Of a stretch of DNA of 64,000 bases, positions 41,897-50,259 are shown piece by piece; position 1 is the stretch's first letter, and each line of letters begins with the position of its first letter. The DNA comes from Paracoccaceae bacterium (lineage in GTDB: Bacteria > Pseudomonadota > Alphaproteobacteria > Rhodobacterales > Rhodobacteraceae). Where the stretch lies: contig CP075370.1 in the NCBI GenBank assembly GCA_019454225.1, positions 434,001-498,000 of the forward strand, read 5' to 3'. Made by a program: the position numbers and the translations under genes. The notes beneath the pieces were generated by a model. That model was not told where the DNA came from. It worked only from the letters and a program-made list of their open reading frames with translations, and ran no database searches.

Positions 41897-42746
41897 GGGC
41901 GGGCTCCGGTATCATGGCGCCGACGAGGCGCATTTCAGCGTGCAGGAAAAGTGCCGCCCCGGCAATCAGTCCGCGCGCTGCAAGAGACGCGGCATGCGCG
42001 GCGCCGCGGTCGAGCGCCTGTGCAACCTCGCTCGCGGAAAGGCGGCCGACATCGACCGTGACCGGCAGGTCACCGAGATCGCTGTCGACCTTGACCACGC
42101 AGGCGGGACGGCGGCGGATGTCGGGATGGCCGGGCAAGTCGACCGCATTGGCGATCATCGTGGCCGCGGCATCCGCGACGGCCGCGCCGCGCGCCAGCAC
42201 CGTCACCGCATCGGCGATGCCAAGGCTCTGGCTGCGGCCCCGCCAGCCGGATGTGGCGATGCCGCCCACGCCCTCGCCGCCGCGCAGCGTCACACGGTCG
42301 GGCATGCCCGGCCGGGCTGCAATCGCAACCGAAAAGGTCTGCCCCTGCGCCAGATGCACTGCAATGTCGCCACCGTTGTTGACCCAGGCGCGGGTCACGC
42401 CGCCACCCGCCACCATCGCCGCCAGCACCGCATCGGCCACCGCCCCCGCGACGGCAGCCATCGGGGTGATGTAGGCGGGCCGGTGCGGTGCGACGGCCGC
42501 CGCCATGGCCTGCGCGACGGCGCCGCGAAGGGGCAGGCGATCCGCGCTGCGCAATGCGGGAAGTTCGGCGCATAGCTCTGCCAGCAGGCCATCGAACCGG
42601 GCGGCGGCGGCGGCGAGGGCAGCCGCCCCGCCGGGACCGTCGGCGCCGATGACCAGATCGATCGGCCCTTCCTGCAGATGCAGTCGCCCGCCAGGAAGCC
42701 AGGCACCAACGGCGCCTTTGGCTGCGCGTGGTCGTGCGGCGGTCAC
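41889..42746 (-). CDS. UPF0280 family protein (ApbE-like FAD/FMN transferase relative)
   Basis: The 285-residue protein contains the ApbE-superfamily-like blocks TRAWVNNGGDIAVHLAQG and GGIATSGWRGRSQSLGIADAVTVLA, which in ApbE form the flavin and metal site, and belongs to UPF0280. ApbE proteins transfer FMN to Thr/Ser of partner proteins, but UPF0280 activity is unknown. Overlaps of 4 bp with the upstream Fe-S reductase gene and 8 bp with the downstream AA_synth gene couple its translation to both. It may load or modify a flavin in the adjacent reductase, which is inference. Confidence 0.82.
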   Translation of the reverse strand: MTAARPRAAKGAVGAWLPGGRLHLQEGPIDLVIGADGPGGAAALAAAAARFDGLLAELCAELPALRSADRLPLRGAVAQAMAAAVAPHRPAYITPMAAVAGAVADAVLAAMVAGGGVTRAWVNNGGDIAVHLAQGQTFSVAIAARPGMPDRVTLRGGEGVGGIATSGWRGRSQSLGIADAVTVLARGAAVADAAATMIANAVDLPGHPDIRRRPACVVKVDSDLGDLPVTVDVGRLSASEVAQALDRGAAHAASLAARGLIAGAALFLHAEMRLVGAMIPEPALA

Positions 42747-44203
42747 GGTTCCTTCTCCGGATGGGGGGACAAGCGGACGGCGGTGGGGTATTCGCCCCCT
42801 TCGGCCATCATTGCCGACAGGGTGCGGACCGCCTCGGCGTGTCCGCCCATGGCAAGATAGGCGTCGCGCGGCATGGTGAATTCCAGCGGCGCGACCAGTG
42901 CAGGGGTTGGCACATAGCCGAAGGCACCTGGCGGCAGCCGCGTGACATCGACCATGAACGTGATCCCGCCACCGGGCCAGACATAGCAGGCGGCCCCGCC
43001 GGACGTCAGCCGGGTCTCGCCAGCCTGCACCGACTGCGTCAGGCGTACCGGGTTGCGGGTGACGCCTGCCCGCAGGCTGCCCCCCGCCCCGCCCATGAAC
43101 AGGACCGTGCAGCGCGAGGGTTCGCAGTTCTCGTCAATCAGCCGCACCGTGGGGATCAGGTGATCCGGCAGCGGCTTTGGCTGTGGCACAAGGCTGTCGT
43201 CGAGTTCGTACCAGGCGAACTCCTCGCCCGTGGTGGACACCATCAGCAGCCGCAGGCCCGGCCGCGCGCCCTTGCGCGTCTCCCATGGCCCGAGGATTTC
43301 CAGCGGATCGGTCAGGCGCGTACCGCCCCAGCCAAGCCCGGGTTCCGATACCCGGAAATACCGCCCGGGGGTGGACCGATGGCCCTTGATCCGGATGCCG
43401 GTGGATTCCCAGCCCAGAACCTTGCCTGCCTGATGCTCGCTGACCACCCCGGTGATGTGGTCGTCCACCACCACCACCTCGTCCACCAGTCCGCGCCACT
43501 GGCTGGCGAACATGCCGATGGTCGCCGATCCGCAGCCCACGCGCATCCGGTTCTCGGGGCGGCCATCGACGATGGGTGCGGCACCCGCCTGCACCGTCAC
43601 CGCAGAGCCGCCATCAATGGTCAGGTCCACCGCCGCGCCGTTGCAAAGCGCCAGCAGGGCCGCACATGTCGCGCGTCCCTCGGCCTTGGACCCCCCGGTC
43701 AGGTGATGAACCCCGCCGAGCGACAGCATCTGCGACCCGTATTCCGCCGTGGTGACATGGCCGATCACCTCGCCCTGCGCCCGCACCGCAGCGGTTTCCG
43801 GGCCGAGGAACCGGTCGGTGTCGATCTTCACCTTCACGCCGCAGTAGGAAAATATCGCTTCGGTCACCACAGTGACCGTATCCACCCCTTCGGCCTGCGA
43901 GGCCACGATGAAGGGGGCAGGCTTGTAGTCGGGATAGGTTGTGCCGGAACCTATGCCCGTCACCTGCGTGTCGGGGGGAAACGGCTCTCCGTCCCAGTCG
44001 CGCGTCGCGAAGGGCACCAGGCGCCCCCCGGTCTCGACCGTGCGGGACAGCAGCAGCACAGGATCGGTGCGCACGATCCGGCCCGCGTCATTGGCATAGC
44101 GGTCGCAGGCTCCGGTCTGACCGGGGGCGATGTAGCACATCACCGGGCAGGCGTCGCAGCGGATCTTGTCGCCCAGGCGCGATGGCGGGGGGGCGTCATC
44201 CAT
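42743..44203 (-). CDS. 6-hydroxynicotinate reductase-like Fe-S protein
   Basis: The 486-residue protein begins with a cysteine motif C16-x2-C19-x3-C23-x9-C33 (IRCDACPVMCYI...GACDRY), likely a 4Fe-4S site, and continues with the highly conserved blocks TYPDYKPAPFIV, VTEAIFSYCGVKVKIDTD, HLTGGSKAEGRATC and YVWPGGGITFMVDVTR. This is the family of 6-hydroxynicotinate reductase (Hnr), which reduces the pyridone ring in anaerobic nicotinate fermentation. Location directly after a molybdenum hydroxylase mirrors the nicotinate dehydrogenase/Hnr order of that pathway. The true substrate in this organism is not established. Confidence 0.8.
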   Translation of the reverse strand: MDDAPPPSRLGDKIRCDACPVMCYIAPGQTGACDRYANDAGRIVRTDPVLLLSRTVETGGRLVPFATRDWDGEPFPPDTQVTGIGSGTTYPDYKPAPFIVASQAEGVDTVTVVTEAIFSYCGVKVKIDTDRFLGPETAAVRAQGEVIGHVTTAEYGSQMLSLGGVHHLTGGSKAEGRATCAALLALCNGAAVDLTIDGGSAVTVQAGAAPIVDGRPENRMRVGCGSATIGMFASQWRGLVDEVVVVDDHITGVVSEHQAGKVLGWESTGIRIKGHRSTPGRYFRVSEPGLGWGGTRLTDPLEILGPWETRKGARPGLRLLMVSTTGEEFAWYELDDSLVPQPKPLPDHLIPTVRLIDENCEPSRCTVLFMGGAGGSLRAGVTRNPVRLTQSVQAGETRLTSGGAACYVWPGGGITFMVDVTRLPPGAFGYVPTPALVAPLEFTMPRDAYLAMGGHAEAVRTLSAMMAEGGEYPTAVRLSPHPEKEP

Positions 44204-46985
44204 GCGGGGTATCCCCGGTCGCCGCGATGGCCTCGCGGACGCGGTGGGGCAGGGCCGGCAGTCGGCGGGGCAGGGCGCCGGTGGCGTGCCGGATCGCGTT
44301 CAGGATGGCGGGGGCTGTGGGGATCAGGACATGCTCGCCAAGGCCGCGCGCGCCGAACGGTCCCTCGGGGTCTGGCACTTCGACGAGAATCGACTCGATG
44401 GGAGGCACGTCGCCAAAGGTCGGGATCAGGTAGTCGTGCAGATTCTCGGTTCGGCCTGGCAGATATTCCTCCATCAGCGCCAGCCCGATGCCCTGCGCGA
44501 TGCCGCCTTCGATCTGGCCTTCTGCCAAGGTCGGGTTGATGGCCCGCCCGACGTCATGCGCCGCCGTGATCTTGAGCAGTCGTACGGTGCCGAGCGCGGG
44601 GTCCACGACCAGTTCCACCATCTGCGCCCCAAAACCGTACAGGGCATAGGGCGATCCCTGCCCATCGGCATCAAGCGGGCTGGTCGGGGGGTCATAGGTC
44701 GCCTCGGCCGTCAGGGACAGGCCATGCGCGTCCGGCGTCACCGAAGCCAGATCGAGCCGGATGGCAACGCTGCCCTCGGTGCCCGTGATCGCGCCATCCG
44801 ACAAGGACAGACGCGCGCCCTCGCCCAGATTGAGCCGCCGCAGGATCTCGGCCCGCAGTTGCGCGGCGGCCGCCTGTGCGGCGCGGCCGGTCACAAAGGT
44901 CTGTCGGCTGGCCGATGTCTTGCCGGCATCGGGGGTCAGACCGGTGTCCGGACCGACCAGATCGAAATCCCGCAGAGACAGGCCAAGCGCCTGTGCCGCG
45001 ATCTGCGGGATCACCGTGTTGGACCCCTGGCCGATGTCGGTCGCGCCCTGATGCAGCACCACACGCCCGGCAGGCGACAGGCCGATGCGGATGGTCGAGG
45101 GATTCGGCAGTGCGGTATTGCCGCAGCCATACCAGCACGACGCGACGCCCACCCCGCGCCCGGGCCTGGCCTCGGACAATGCCCGTTGCCAATGCGGGCG
45201 CAGCGCCGTCAGACACTGGGCGATGCCGGTCGAGGCGAGAACCTGGCCGGTCACCGTCGCGTCGCCGTCGCGCAGCGCGTTCAGGATGCGGAACTCCAGC
45301 CGGTCGATCCCGGCACGGTCGGCCAGCAGGTCGAATGCCGTCTCCTGCCATATCGCGGCCTGCGGCACACCGAAACCGCGGAACGCCCCGGCCACGGGAT
45401 TGTTCGTATGCACGGCCCGCGCGGTGGCGAGGTAGCTGGGGGTCAGATAGGGCCCCGAGGCATGCACGGGGACCCGGTTGGCCACGGTCGGGCCCCAGCT
45501 TGCGTAGGCGCCGGTATCGAAAAGCCCGTCGAACTCCATGCCGACCAGCCGACCCAGGGCATCGCAGCCGATCCGGCCGGCCATCCGCGCAGGGTGGCGC
45601 TTGGTGGTCGAGGACATGCTTTCGGCGCGGCTGTAGGTCATCCGTACCGGTCGCCCGGTCTTGAGCGCGGCAAGGCCAACAAGGGGCTGCAGGCTGACAT
45701 CCAGCTTTGAGCCGAAGCCTCCGCCCACGGCTGACGGGATGATCCGCACACGGTCCGTCGGCAAGGCGAGGATTGCGGCGGTATCGTCGCGGTCCATGAC
45801 CGGGGCCTGCGTGCAGGCGCGGATGACAAGTGTGTCACCCTCCATCCAGGCGGCGCCTGCCTCGGGTTCGATATAGGCATGTTCGACAAACCCGGTTTCC
45901 ATCGTGTGATCGACCAGATGCGCCGCGCCTGCCAGGGCCGACGTCGGGTCGCCCCGCCGCACACGCCCCTCGACCAGCCGGTTTCCGGGGCGTCCCGGGT
46001 GCAGCAGGGGCGCGCCGTCGGTCTCGGCATCCGCAGGATCGGTCAGAGCGGGCAATGGTTCCCAGAGCACGGGAAAACGCGACAGGTCTGCCACGGTGCC
46101 GTCATCCTCGAAGGCGATCAGCGCCACCGCCTCGCCCCGAAACCGCGCCGGGCTGGCGGCCAGGGCAGGCTGATCGGCGAAGGGCGGGATCACGCCGAAG
46201 CGGTTGACGCCCGGGATGTCGGCGGCCGTCCAGACCGCCACCGCACCGTCCGTCGCTGTGACCCAGGCGGCAAGATCGCCGAACGTGAACGCGGCATGCG
46301 GGTGAGGTGAGCGAACGGCCTTCACCACCAGCCCGCCGGGCTGCCAGACATCGGCCCCGAACAGGTCGCCCGCAACCTTGGCCGCCCCATCAAGCCGCTG
46401 AATCCGGCGGCCGACCGGACCGCCACGCTCGGCCGCCGGTTCCTCGATGGGCTCGACACCGCCTGCGCCTGCCGCCACCACCGCCGCGATGATCTTTCGG
46501 TATCCGGTGCAGCGGCACAGAACACCGCCAAGCGCATCCTGCACCTGACGGGCATCCGGGGCCTTCACCTCGCGCAGCAGGGCAAGCGCCGCCATCAGCA
46601 TGCCGGGTGTGCAGATGCCGCATTGCGCGGCGCCATGCGACAGGAAGGCGGCGCGCAGGCGGTCCAGCACCGGGTCGGTCATCTCGACCGTCTCGACCGT
46701 CCGGCCCTCGACGCGGGCAACCGGGGTAAGGCAGGCACAGACGGCCGCGCCGTCCAGCAGGACGGTGCAGGCGCCGCAATCGCCCGCATCGCAGCCGACC
46801 TTCGTGCCGGTCAGCCCGACATTCTCGCGCAGCACCTCGGACAGACGACGGGCGGGCGGGCCGGACAGACATCGCGCCTCGCCGTTCAGGGTGAGGCCAA
46901 TCGTGCCCGGCCGGCCTTCCACCGCCAGCGATGCCGGGCTCTCCGACGCACCAGCCGAAGCAGGATACGGAAGATCGCCGGTCAT
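44196..46985 (-). CDS. Molybdenum hydroxylase, fused 2Fe-2S and molybdopterin subunits (xanthine dehydrogenase family)
   Basis: The 929-residue protein joins two normally separate subunits. Residues ~25-185 are an XDH small subunit with plant-type 2Fe-2S cysteines (GCDAGDCGACTVLL) and the second cluster CGICTPGML...LCRCTGYRK. After a short linker, the remainder is the molybdopterin large subunit, with VGGGFGSKLD, FRGFGVPQA, QGATDIGQGSN and the C-terminal catalytic-Glu motif GARGLGEHVL. Such enzymes hydroxylate aromatic N-heterocycles beside the ring nitrogen. The ATG overlaps the FAD-subunit stop by 4 bp. No XdhC-type maturation gene lies in the operon. Confidence 0.9.
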   Translation of the reverse strand: MTGDLPYPASAGASESPASLAVEGRPGTIGLTLNGEARCLSGPPARRLSEVLRENVGLTGTKVGCDAGDCGACTVLLDGAAVCACLTPVARVEGRTVETVEMTDPVLDRLRAAFLSHGAAQCGICTPGMLMAALALLREVKAPDARQVQDALGGVLCRCTGYRKIIAAVVAAGAGGVEPIEEPAAERGGPVGRRIQRLDGAAKVAGDLFGADVWQPGGLVVKAVRSPHPHAAFTFGDLAAWVTATDGAVAVWTAADIPGVNRFGVIPPFADQPALAASPARFRGEAVALIAFEDDGTVADLSRFPVLWEPLPALTDPADAETDGAPLLHPGRPGNRLVEGRVRRGDPTSALAGAAHLVDHTMETGFVEHAYIEPEAGAAWMEGDTLVIRACTQAPVMDRDDTAAILALPTDRVRIIPSAVGGGFGSKLDVSLQPLVGLAALKTGRPVRMTYSRAESMSSTTKRHPARMAGRIGCDALGRLVGMEFDGLFDTGAYASWGPTVANRVPVHASGPYLTPSYLATARAVHTNNPVAGAFRGFGVPQAAIWQETAFDLLADRAGIDRLEFRILNALRDGDATVTGQVLASTGIAQCLTALRPHWQRALSEARPGRGVGVASCWYGCGNTALPNPSTIRIGLSPAGRVVLHQGATDIGQGSNTVIPQIAAQALGLSLRDFDLVGPDTGLTPDAGKTSASRQTFVTGRAAQAAAAQLRAEILRRLNLGEGARLSLSDGAITGTEGSVAIRLDLASVTPDAHGLSLTAEATYDPPTSPLDADGQGSPYALYGFGAQMVELVVDPALGTVRLLKITAAHDVGRAINPTLAEGQIEGGIAQGIGLALMEEYLPGRTENLHDYLIPTFGDVPPIESILVEVPDPEGPFGARGLGEHVLIPTAPAILNAIRHATGALPRRLPALPHRVREAIAATGDTPHG

Positions 46986-47824
46986 GCCGGCATCTCCGTC
47001 AGGCCAGCCACCGCACGGCGGATCAGTTCCGTTGCCGCCGAAACGCGATATCCGGCGGACGCGCGCGGATCGCTGATCGGCGAAAGCGCAGCGGCGACGG
47101 CGGCGGCGTCGACCCGGTCGGGTGCACCGGTGATCTTGGCGCCGGTCAATTCTGCCTCGACCTCGGGCAGCCGACGTGCCGTTGGGCCACAGGACCCCAC
47201 CGACAGCGCCGCCGCGGCGATCCGGCCGTCGGCAACGCGGAAGCGCACCGCCACCATCGCGATCGAGATCACCAGATACGCACGCGCACCAAGTTTCAGG
47301 AAGCGTGACACTCCGGTCAGTCCCGATGCGGGAAGGATCACCGCCTTGAGAATCTCGCCCGGCAACAGCGCGGTGCGGCGCGGGCCGGTCAGGAAATCGG
47401 CCAGCGGAACGCGGCGAACCCCGGAGCGACCGCCGACCTCGACCTCGGCATCGCAGGCCAGAAGCGGTGGCACGCCATCGGCGGCGGGCGACGCATTGCA
47501 CAGATTGCCGCCGATCGTGCCCGCATTCTGGATTTGTCGCCCGCCGATTTCCGCTGCGGCTTCGCGCAGGGCGCTCAGCGCGGGGGGCAGGGGCGCGCGC
47601 GCGATCTCGGCCCAGGTCGTGCAGGCGCCGATGCGCAGACTGTCCCCCTCGGGCGCGATGCCCTTCAGGCAATCTAGAACCGTAAGATCGACCAAAGGTC
47701 CGGAAAGTTCGGGCCGGTCGGTCGCGGGATACAGATCTGTCCCGCCCGCCAGCGCGCGCGCGTCGCCTTCCGCCATAAGCGCAAGGGCGTGGGACAGGTC
47801 GCGGGGGCGGATCAGGTTTGACAT
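46982..47824 (-). CDS. Molybdenum hydroxylase FAD-binding subunit
   Basis: The 280-residue protein is a CoxM/XdhB-type medium subunit with the FAD-binding motifs ALAGGTDLYPAT (about 24-35) and AGTIGGNLCNASPAAD (about 100-115), and the ASAGYRVSAATELIRRAV block at the C-terminus. It passes electrons from the molybdenum and Fe-S sites to an acceptor. It is the first gene of the six-gene operon; the ATG at 47824 lies 11 bp from a perfect palindrome and is divergent from the MarR gene. Confidence 0.9.
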   Translation of the reverse strand: MSNLIRPRDLSHALALMAEGDARALAGGTDLYPATDRPELSGPLVDLTVLDCLKGIAPEGDSLRIGACTTWAEIARAPLPPALSALREAAAEIGGRQIQNAGTIGGNLCNASPAADGVPPLLACDAEVEVGGRSGVRRVPLADFLTGPRRTALLPGEILKAVILPASGLTGVSRFLKLGARAYLVISIAMVAVRFRVADGRIAAAALSVGSCGPTARRLPEVEAELTGAKITGAPDRVDAAAVAAALSPISDPRASAGYRVSAATELIRRAVAGLTEMPA

Positions 47825-47834
47825 GGGGCGACTC

Positions 47835-47914
47835 GTTTGCGCGCAAACACCCGTTTCAGAGTGGGGTGCCCTGCCCCGGCCTGTCAACGGCGTTGCGTGC
47901 TGTGGCGCGCAACG
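47835..47914. promoter_or_regulatory. Two palindromes between the molybdenum-hydroxylase operon and marR
   Basis: GTTTGCGCGCAAAC (47835-47848) is a perfect 14-bp palindrome just upstream of the FAD-subunit start. CGTTGCG-N10-CGCAACG (47891-47914) is a second dyad just upstream of the marR start. Both share a TTGCG/CGCAA core. Position and symmetry fit MarR operators controlling both directions. Confidence 0.6.
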
Positions 47915-47927
47915 CTATCGGGGTCTG

Positions 47928-48362
47928 GTGACCGATGCAGCATCCGATCCTTCCCCCGCCTATGTGCTCGACGATCAGGTCGGCTATGTGTTGCGTCGTG
48001 TGACGCAGCGCCATCTGGCAATCTTTGCCCAGGCGATCCCGGAGGTGACGACAACTCAGTTCGCCGTGCTAGCGCGGCTGTGCACCGAGGGTCCGATGTC
48101 ACAGAACCAGCTTGGCCGTGCCGTGGCGCTGGATGCGGCGACGGTGAAGGGTGTGGTGGACCGGTTGCGGAGGCAGGCGCTTGCCGCGCGGCAGGCCGAC
48201 CCCGGCGACCGCCGCCGCCTGACGGTGGCCGCCACCGCCGAGGGTCAGGCGCTGTTTGCCTCGCGCATGGCGGATGCGCTGGCGGTCAGTGCGCGCACCC
48301 TGGAACCCCTGACCGAGGATGAGCGTCGGGTATTCCTGTCGATGCTGGCCCGGCTGGGCTGA
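47928..48362 (+). CDS. MarR-family regulator of the heterocycle cluster
   Basis: The 144-residue protein (GTG start at 47928) has a winged helix at about 40-110, with TTTQFAVLARLCTEGPMSQNQLGRAVALD as the recognition core and the wing ADPGDRRRLTVAATAEG. The GTG is preferred because no ATG in frame lies near the domain start and upstream extension would run through the operator region. It is divergent from the molybdenum-hydroxylase operon with two palindromes between them, so it probably represses that operon until a ring compound or product binds. Confidence 0.83.
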   Translation: MTDAASDPSPAYVLDDQVGYVLRRVTQRHLAIFAQAIPEVTTTQFAVLARLCTEGPMSQNQLGRAVALDAATVKGVVDRLRRQALAARQADPGDRRRLTVAATAEGQALFASRMADALAVSARTLEPLTEDERRVFLSMLARLG

Positions 48363-48417
48363 GCCGGTTGAGCGGTCTGGCGCGGCTGCGCTAAGCTGAT
48401 GCCGTGGAGGAGGAAGA

Positions 48418-50259
48418 ATGCGCGCAGGGACAAGCGTTCGGGGGCTGGCCTGGCTGGCAGTGTTGCTGTTCGTCGTGCTCGGCGCCGGATGGGCCGCGCA
48501 TCACGAGGCCCTGCGCCGGGCGCTTGACGCCACCGCGCGGCGCGGTGACGGCACGCTGGACCTGGCGGTCGCGTCGCTGCGCGGGCAGCTCGAACGGTTC
48601 GAAAGACTGCCCGCGCTGATCGCCGATCAACCGCAGGTGCGGGCGCTTGCCGCGGATCCCGACAACCTGGCGCTGGCGGTCGCGACAAACCATTGGCTGA
48701 AGGACATCCAGACCCGGCTGGGGGCTTCGGATGTCTATCTGATGGATCGCAACGGGCTGACCCGGGCGGCCTCCAATCACGATCTGGAAACATCGTTTGT
48801 CGGTGGCAACTTTGCCTTCCGGCCATATTTCCTGGGCGCGGCGGCGGGTGGCGAGGGGCGGTTCTATGCTCTGGGCACCACCAGCCGAAAGCGCGGCTAC
48901 TATTTCGGCGCGCCGGTGCAGGGGCCGGCCGGAGACATTGCCGGGGTTCTGGTCTTCAAGATCGACCTTGACGCGATCGAAGGGGCCTGGGCCGGCAGCG
49001 AGGAGGCCATCATCGTCACCGATCCGGAAGGCGTGGTCTTTCTGTCCGGACGTCCCGAATGGCGCTTCACCACGTTTCTGCCGTTGACCGACGCGGCCCG
49101 CACGACGCTGACCGAGACGCGACGCTATGCGGACACGCTGCTCCGTGCCTTTCCCGTGGCGGCGCGGTCGAACGAGCGCGGCCATGCCGTTGTGTCGGTC
49201 GGCGGCGGCGGCACCGTGCGGCGCTACCTGACGCGCGAGGCGCCGATGCCCGAAGCAGACTGGGTGCTGCGCGTGCTGATCGATACCGCGCCCGCGCGGC
49301 GGCAGGCCCTGGCTGTCGGCGGTGTGGTGGCGTTGGCCCTTGGCTCGCTGGTCCTGGCAGCGGCCGTGGTACTGCAGCGTCGCGCCCAGTTGCGTGAGCG
49401 GCTGATGCTGCAGCAATCCGCGCGCGAGGGTCTGGAGCGCAGGGTCGAGGAGCGAACGCGCGAGCTTGCCGCCGTGAACACCCGGCTTGAAGCCGAGGTC
49501 GCCGAGCGCACGGCCGCGGAACAGAACTTGCGGCAGGCACAGGCCGATCTGGTGCAGGCAGGCAAGCTTGCCGCGCTTGGCCAGATGTCGGCTGCGCTGA
49601 GCCATGAATTCAATCAGCCGCTGGCCGCCGCGCGCACCTATGCCGACAATGCCGGAGTATTGCTGGATCGTGGACGGGTTGCGGACGCGCGGGGCAATAT
49701 CGCGCGCATTCTTGATCTGATTGACCGCATGACCGCGATCAGCCGCCACCTGCGCAGCTTCGCGCGCAAGCCCGGGCAGAAGCTGACCGCCGTATCGCTG
49801 CCCGAGGTCATCGAGGCCGCGCGTGAGATCGCCGACCTCCGCCTGCGTGCGGCGGGGGCAGAGCTGACCGTGGAACTGGCGCCGGACCTGCCCGCCGTCG
49901 TGGCCGGTCCGGTCCGGCTTCAGCAGGTGCTGGTGAACATTCTCACAAACGCGGCGGATGCCGTGGAGGGGGCAGAGGATCGCCGTATCCTGCTGACCGC
50001 CGGACCGGGGCCGCAGGGAGTGCGCATCGCCATCCAGGACCACGGGCCTGGCGTTTCCCCGGCGGTGGCGCCCCGTATCTTCGACCCGTTCTTCTCGACC
50101 AAGGGGGTCGGCAAGGGCCTGGGGCTGGGGCTGTCCATCTCCTACAACATCGTCAAGGATTTCGGCGGCGACCTGACGCTGGCCAACGCCGAGAGCGGCG
50201 GGGCGGAGTTCCGCATCGACCTGCGGGCCGCCGATACCGGACTGGACGTCGCTGCATGA
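48418..50259 (+). CDS. dctB: DctB-like membrane histidine kinase
   Basis: The 613-residue kinase has two membrane helices (about 10-28 and 298-318) flanking a 270-residue periplasmic double-PDC/Cache-like sensor, then a coiled coil (about 325-380), the H-box ALSHEFNQPLAA with His396, an N box (ILTNAADAVEG) and G boxes (DHGPGVSP, GKGLGLGLSISYN). This matches DctB, which senses C4-dicarboxylates in relatives. A GGAGGAAGA ribosome site precedes it. It overlaps dctD by 4 nt and lies upstream of a TAXI-TRAP transporter, so the sensed ligand may be that transporter's substrate. Confidence 0.88.
   Translation: MRAGTSVRGLAWLAVLLFVVLGAGWAAHHEALRRALDATARRGDGTLDLAVASLRGQLERFERLPALIADQPQVRALAADPDNLALAVATNHWLKDIQTRLGASDVYLMDRNGLTRAASNHDLETSFVGGNFAFRPYFLGAAAGGEGRFYALGTTSRKRGYYFGAPVQGPAGDIAGVLVFKIDLDAIEGAWAGSEEAIIVTDPEGVVFLSGRPEWRFTTFLPLTDAARTTLTETRRYADTLLRAFPVAARSNERGHAVVSVGGGGTVRRYLTREAPMPEADWVLRVLIDTAPARRQALAVGGVVALALGSLVLAAAVVLQRRAQLRERLMLQQSAREGLERRVEERTRELAAVNTRLEAEVAERTAAEQNLRQAQADLVQAGKLAALGQMSAALSHEFNQPLAAARTYADNAGVLLDRGRVADARGNIARILDLIDRMTAISRHLRSFARKPGQKLTAVSLPEVIEAAREIADLRLRAAGAELTVELAPDLPAVVAGPVRLQQVLVNILTNAADAVEGAEDRRILLTAGPGPQGVRIAIQDHGPGVSPAVAPRIFDPFFSTKGVGKGLGLGLSISYNIVKDFGGDLTLANAESGGAEFRIDLRAADTGLDVAA

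Noticed and set aside
42743-44203. Treating the Hnr-like gene as proof of nicotinate degradation
   Set aside because: The family match is good, but HyuAB replaces the enamidase step of the known pathway and no dehydrogenase or lyase for the later steps is nearby, so the substrate is left open.
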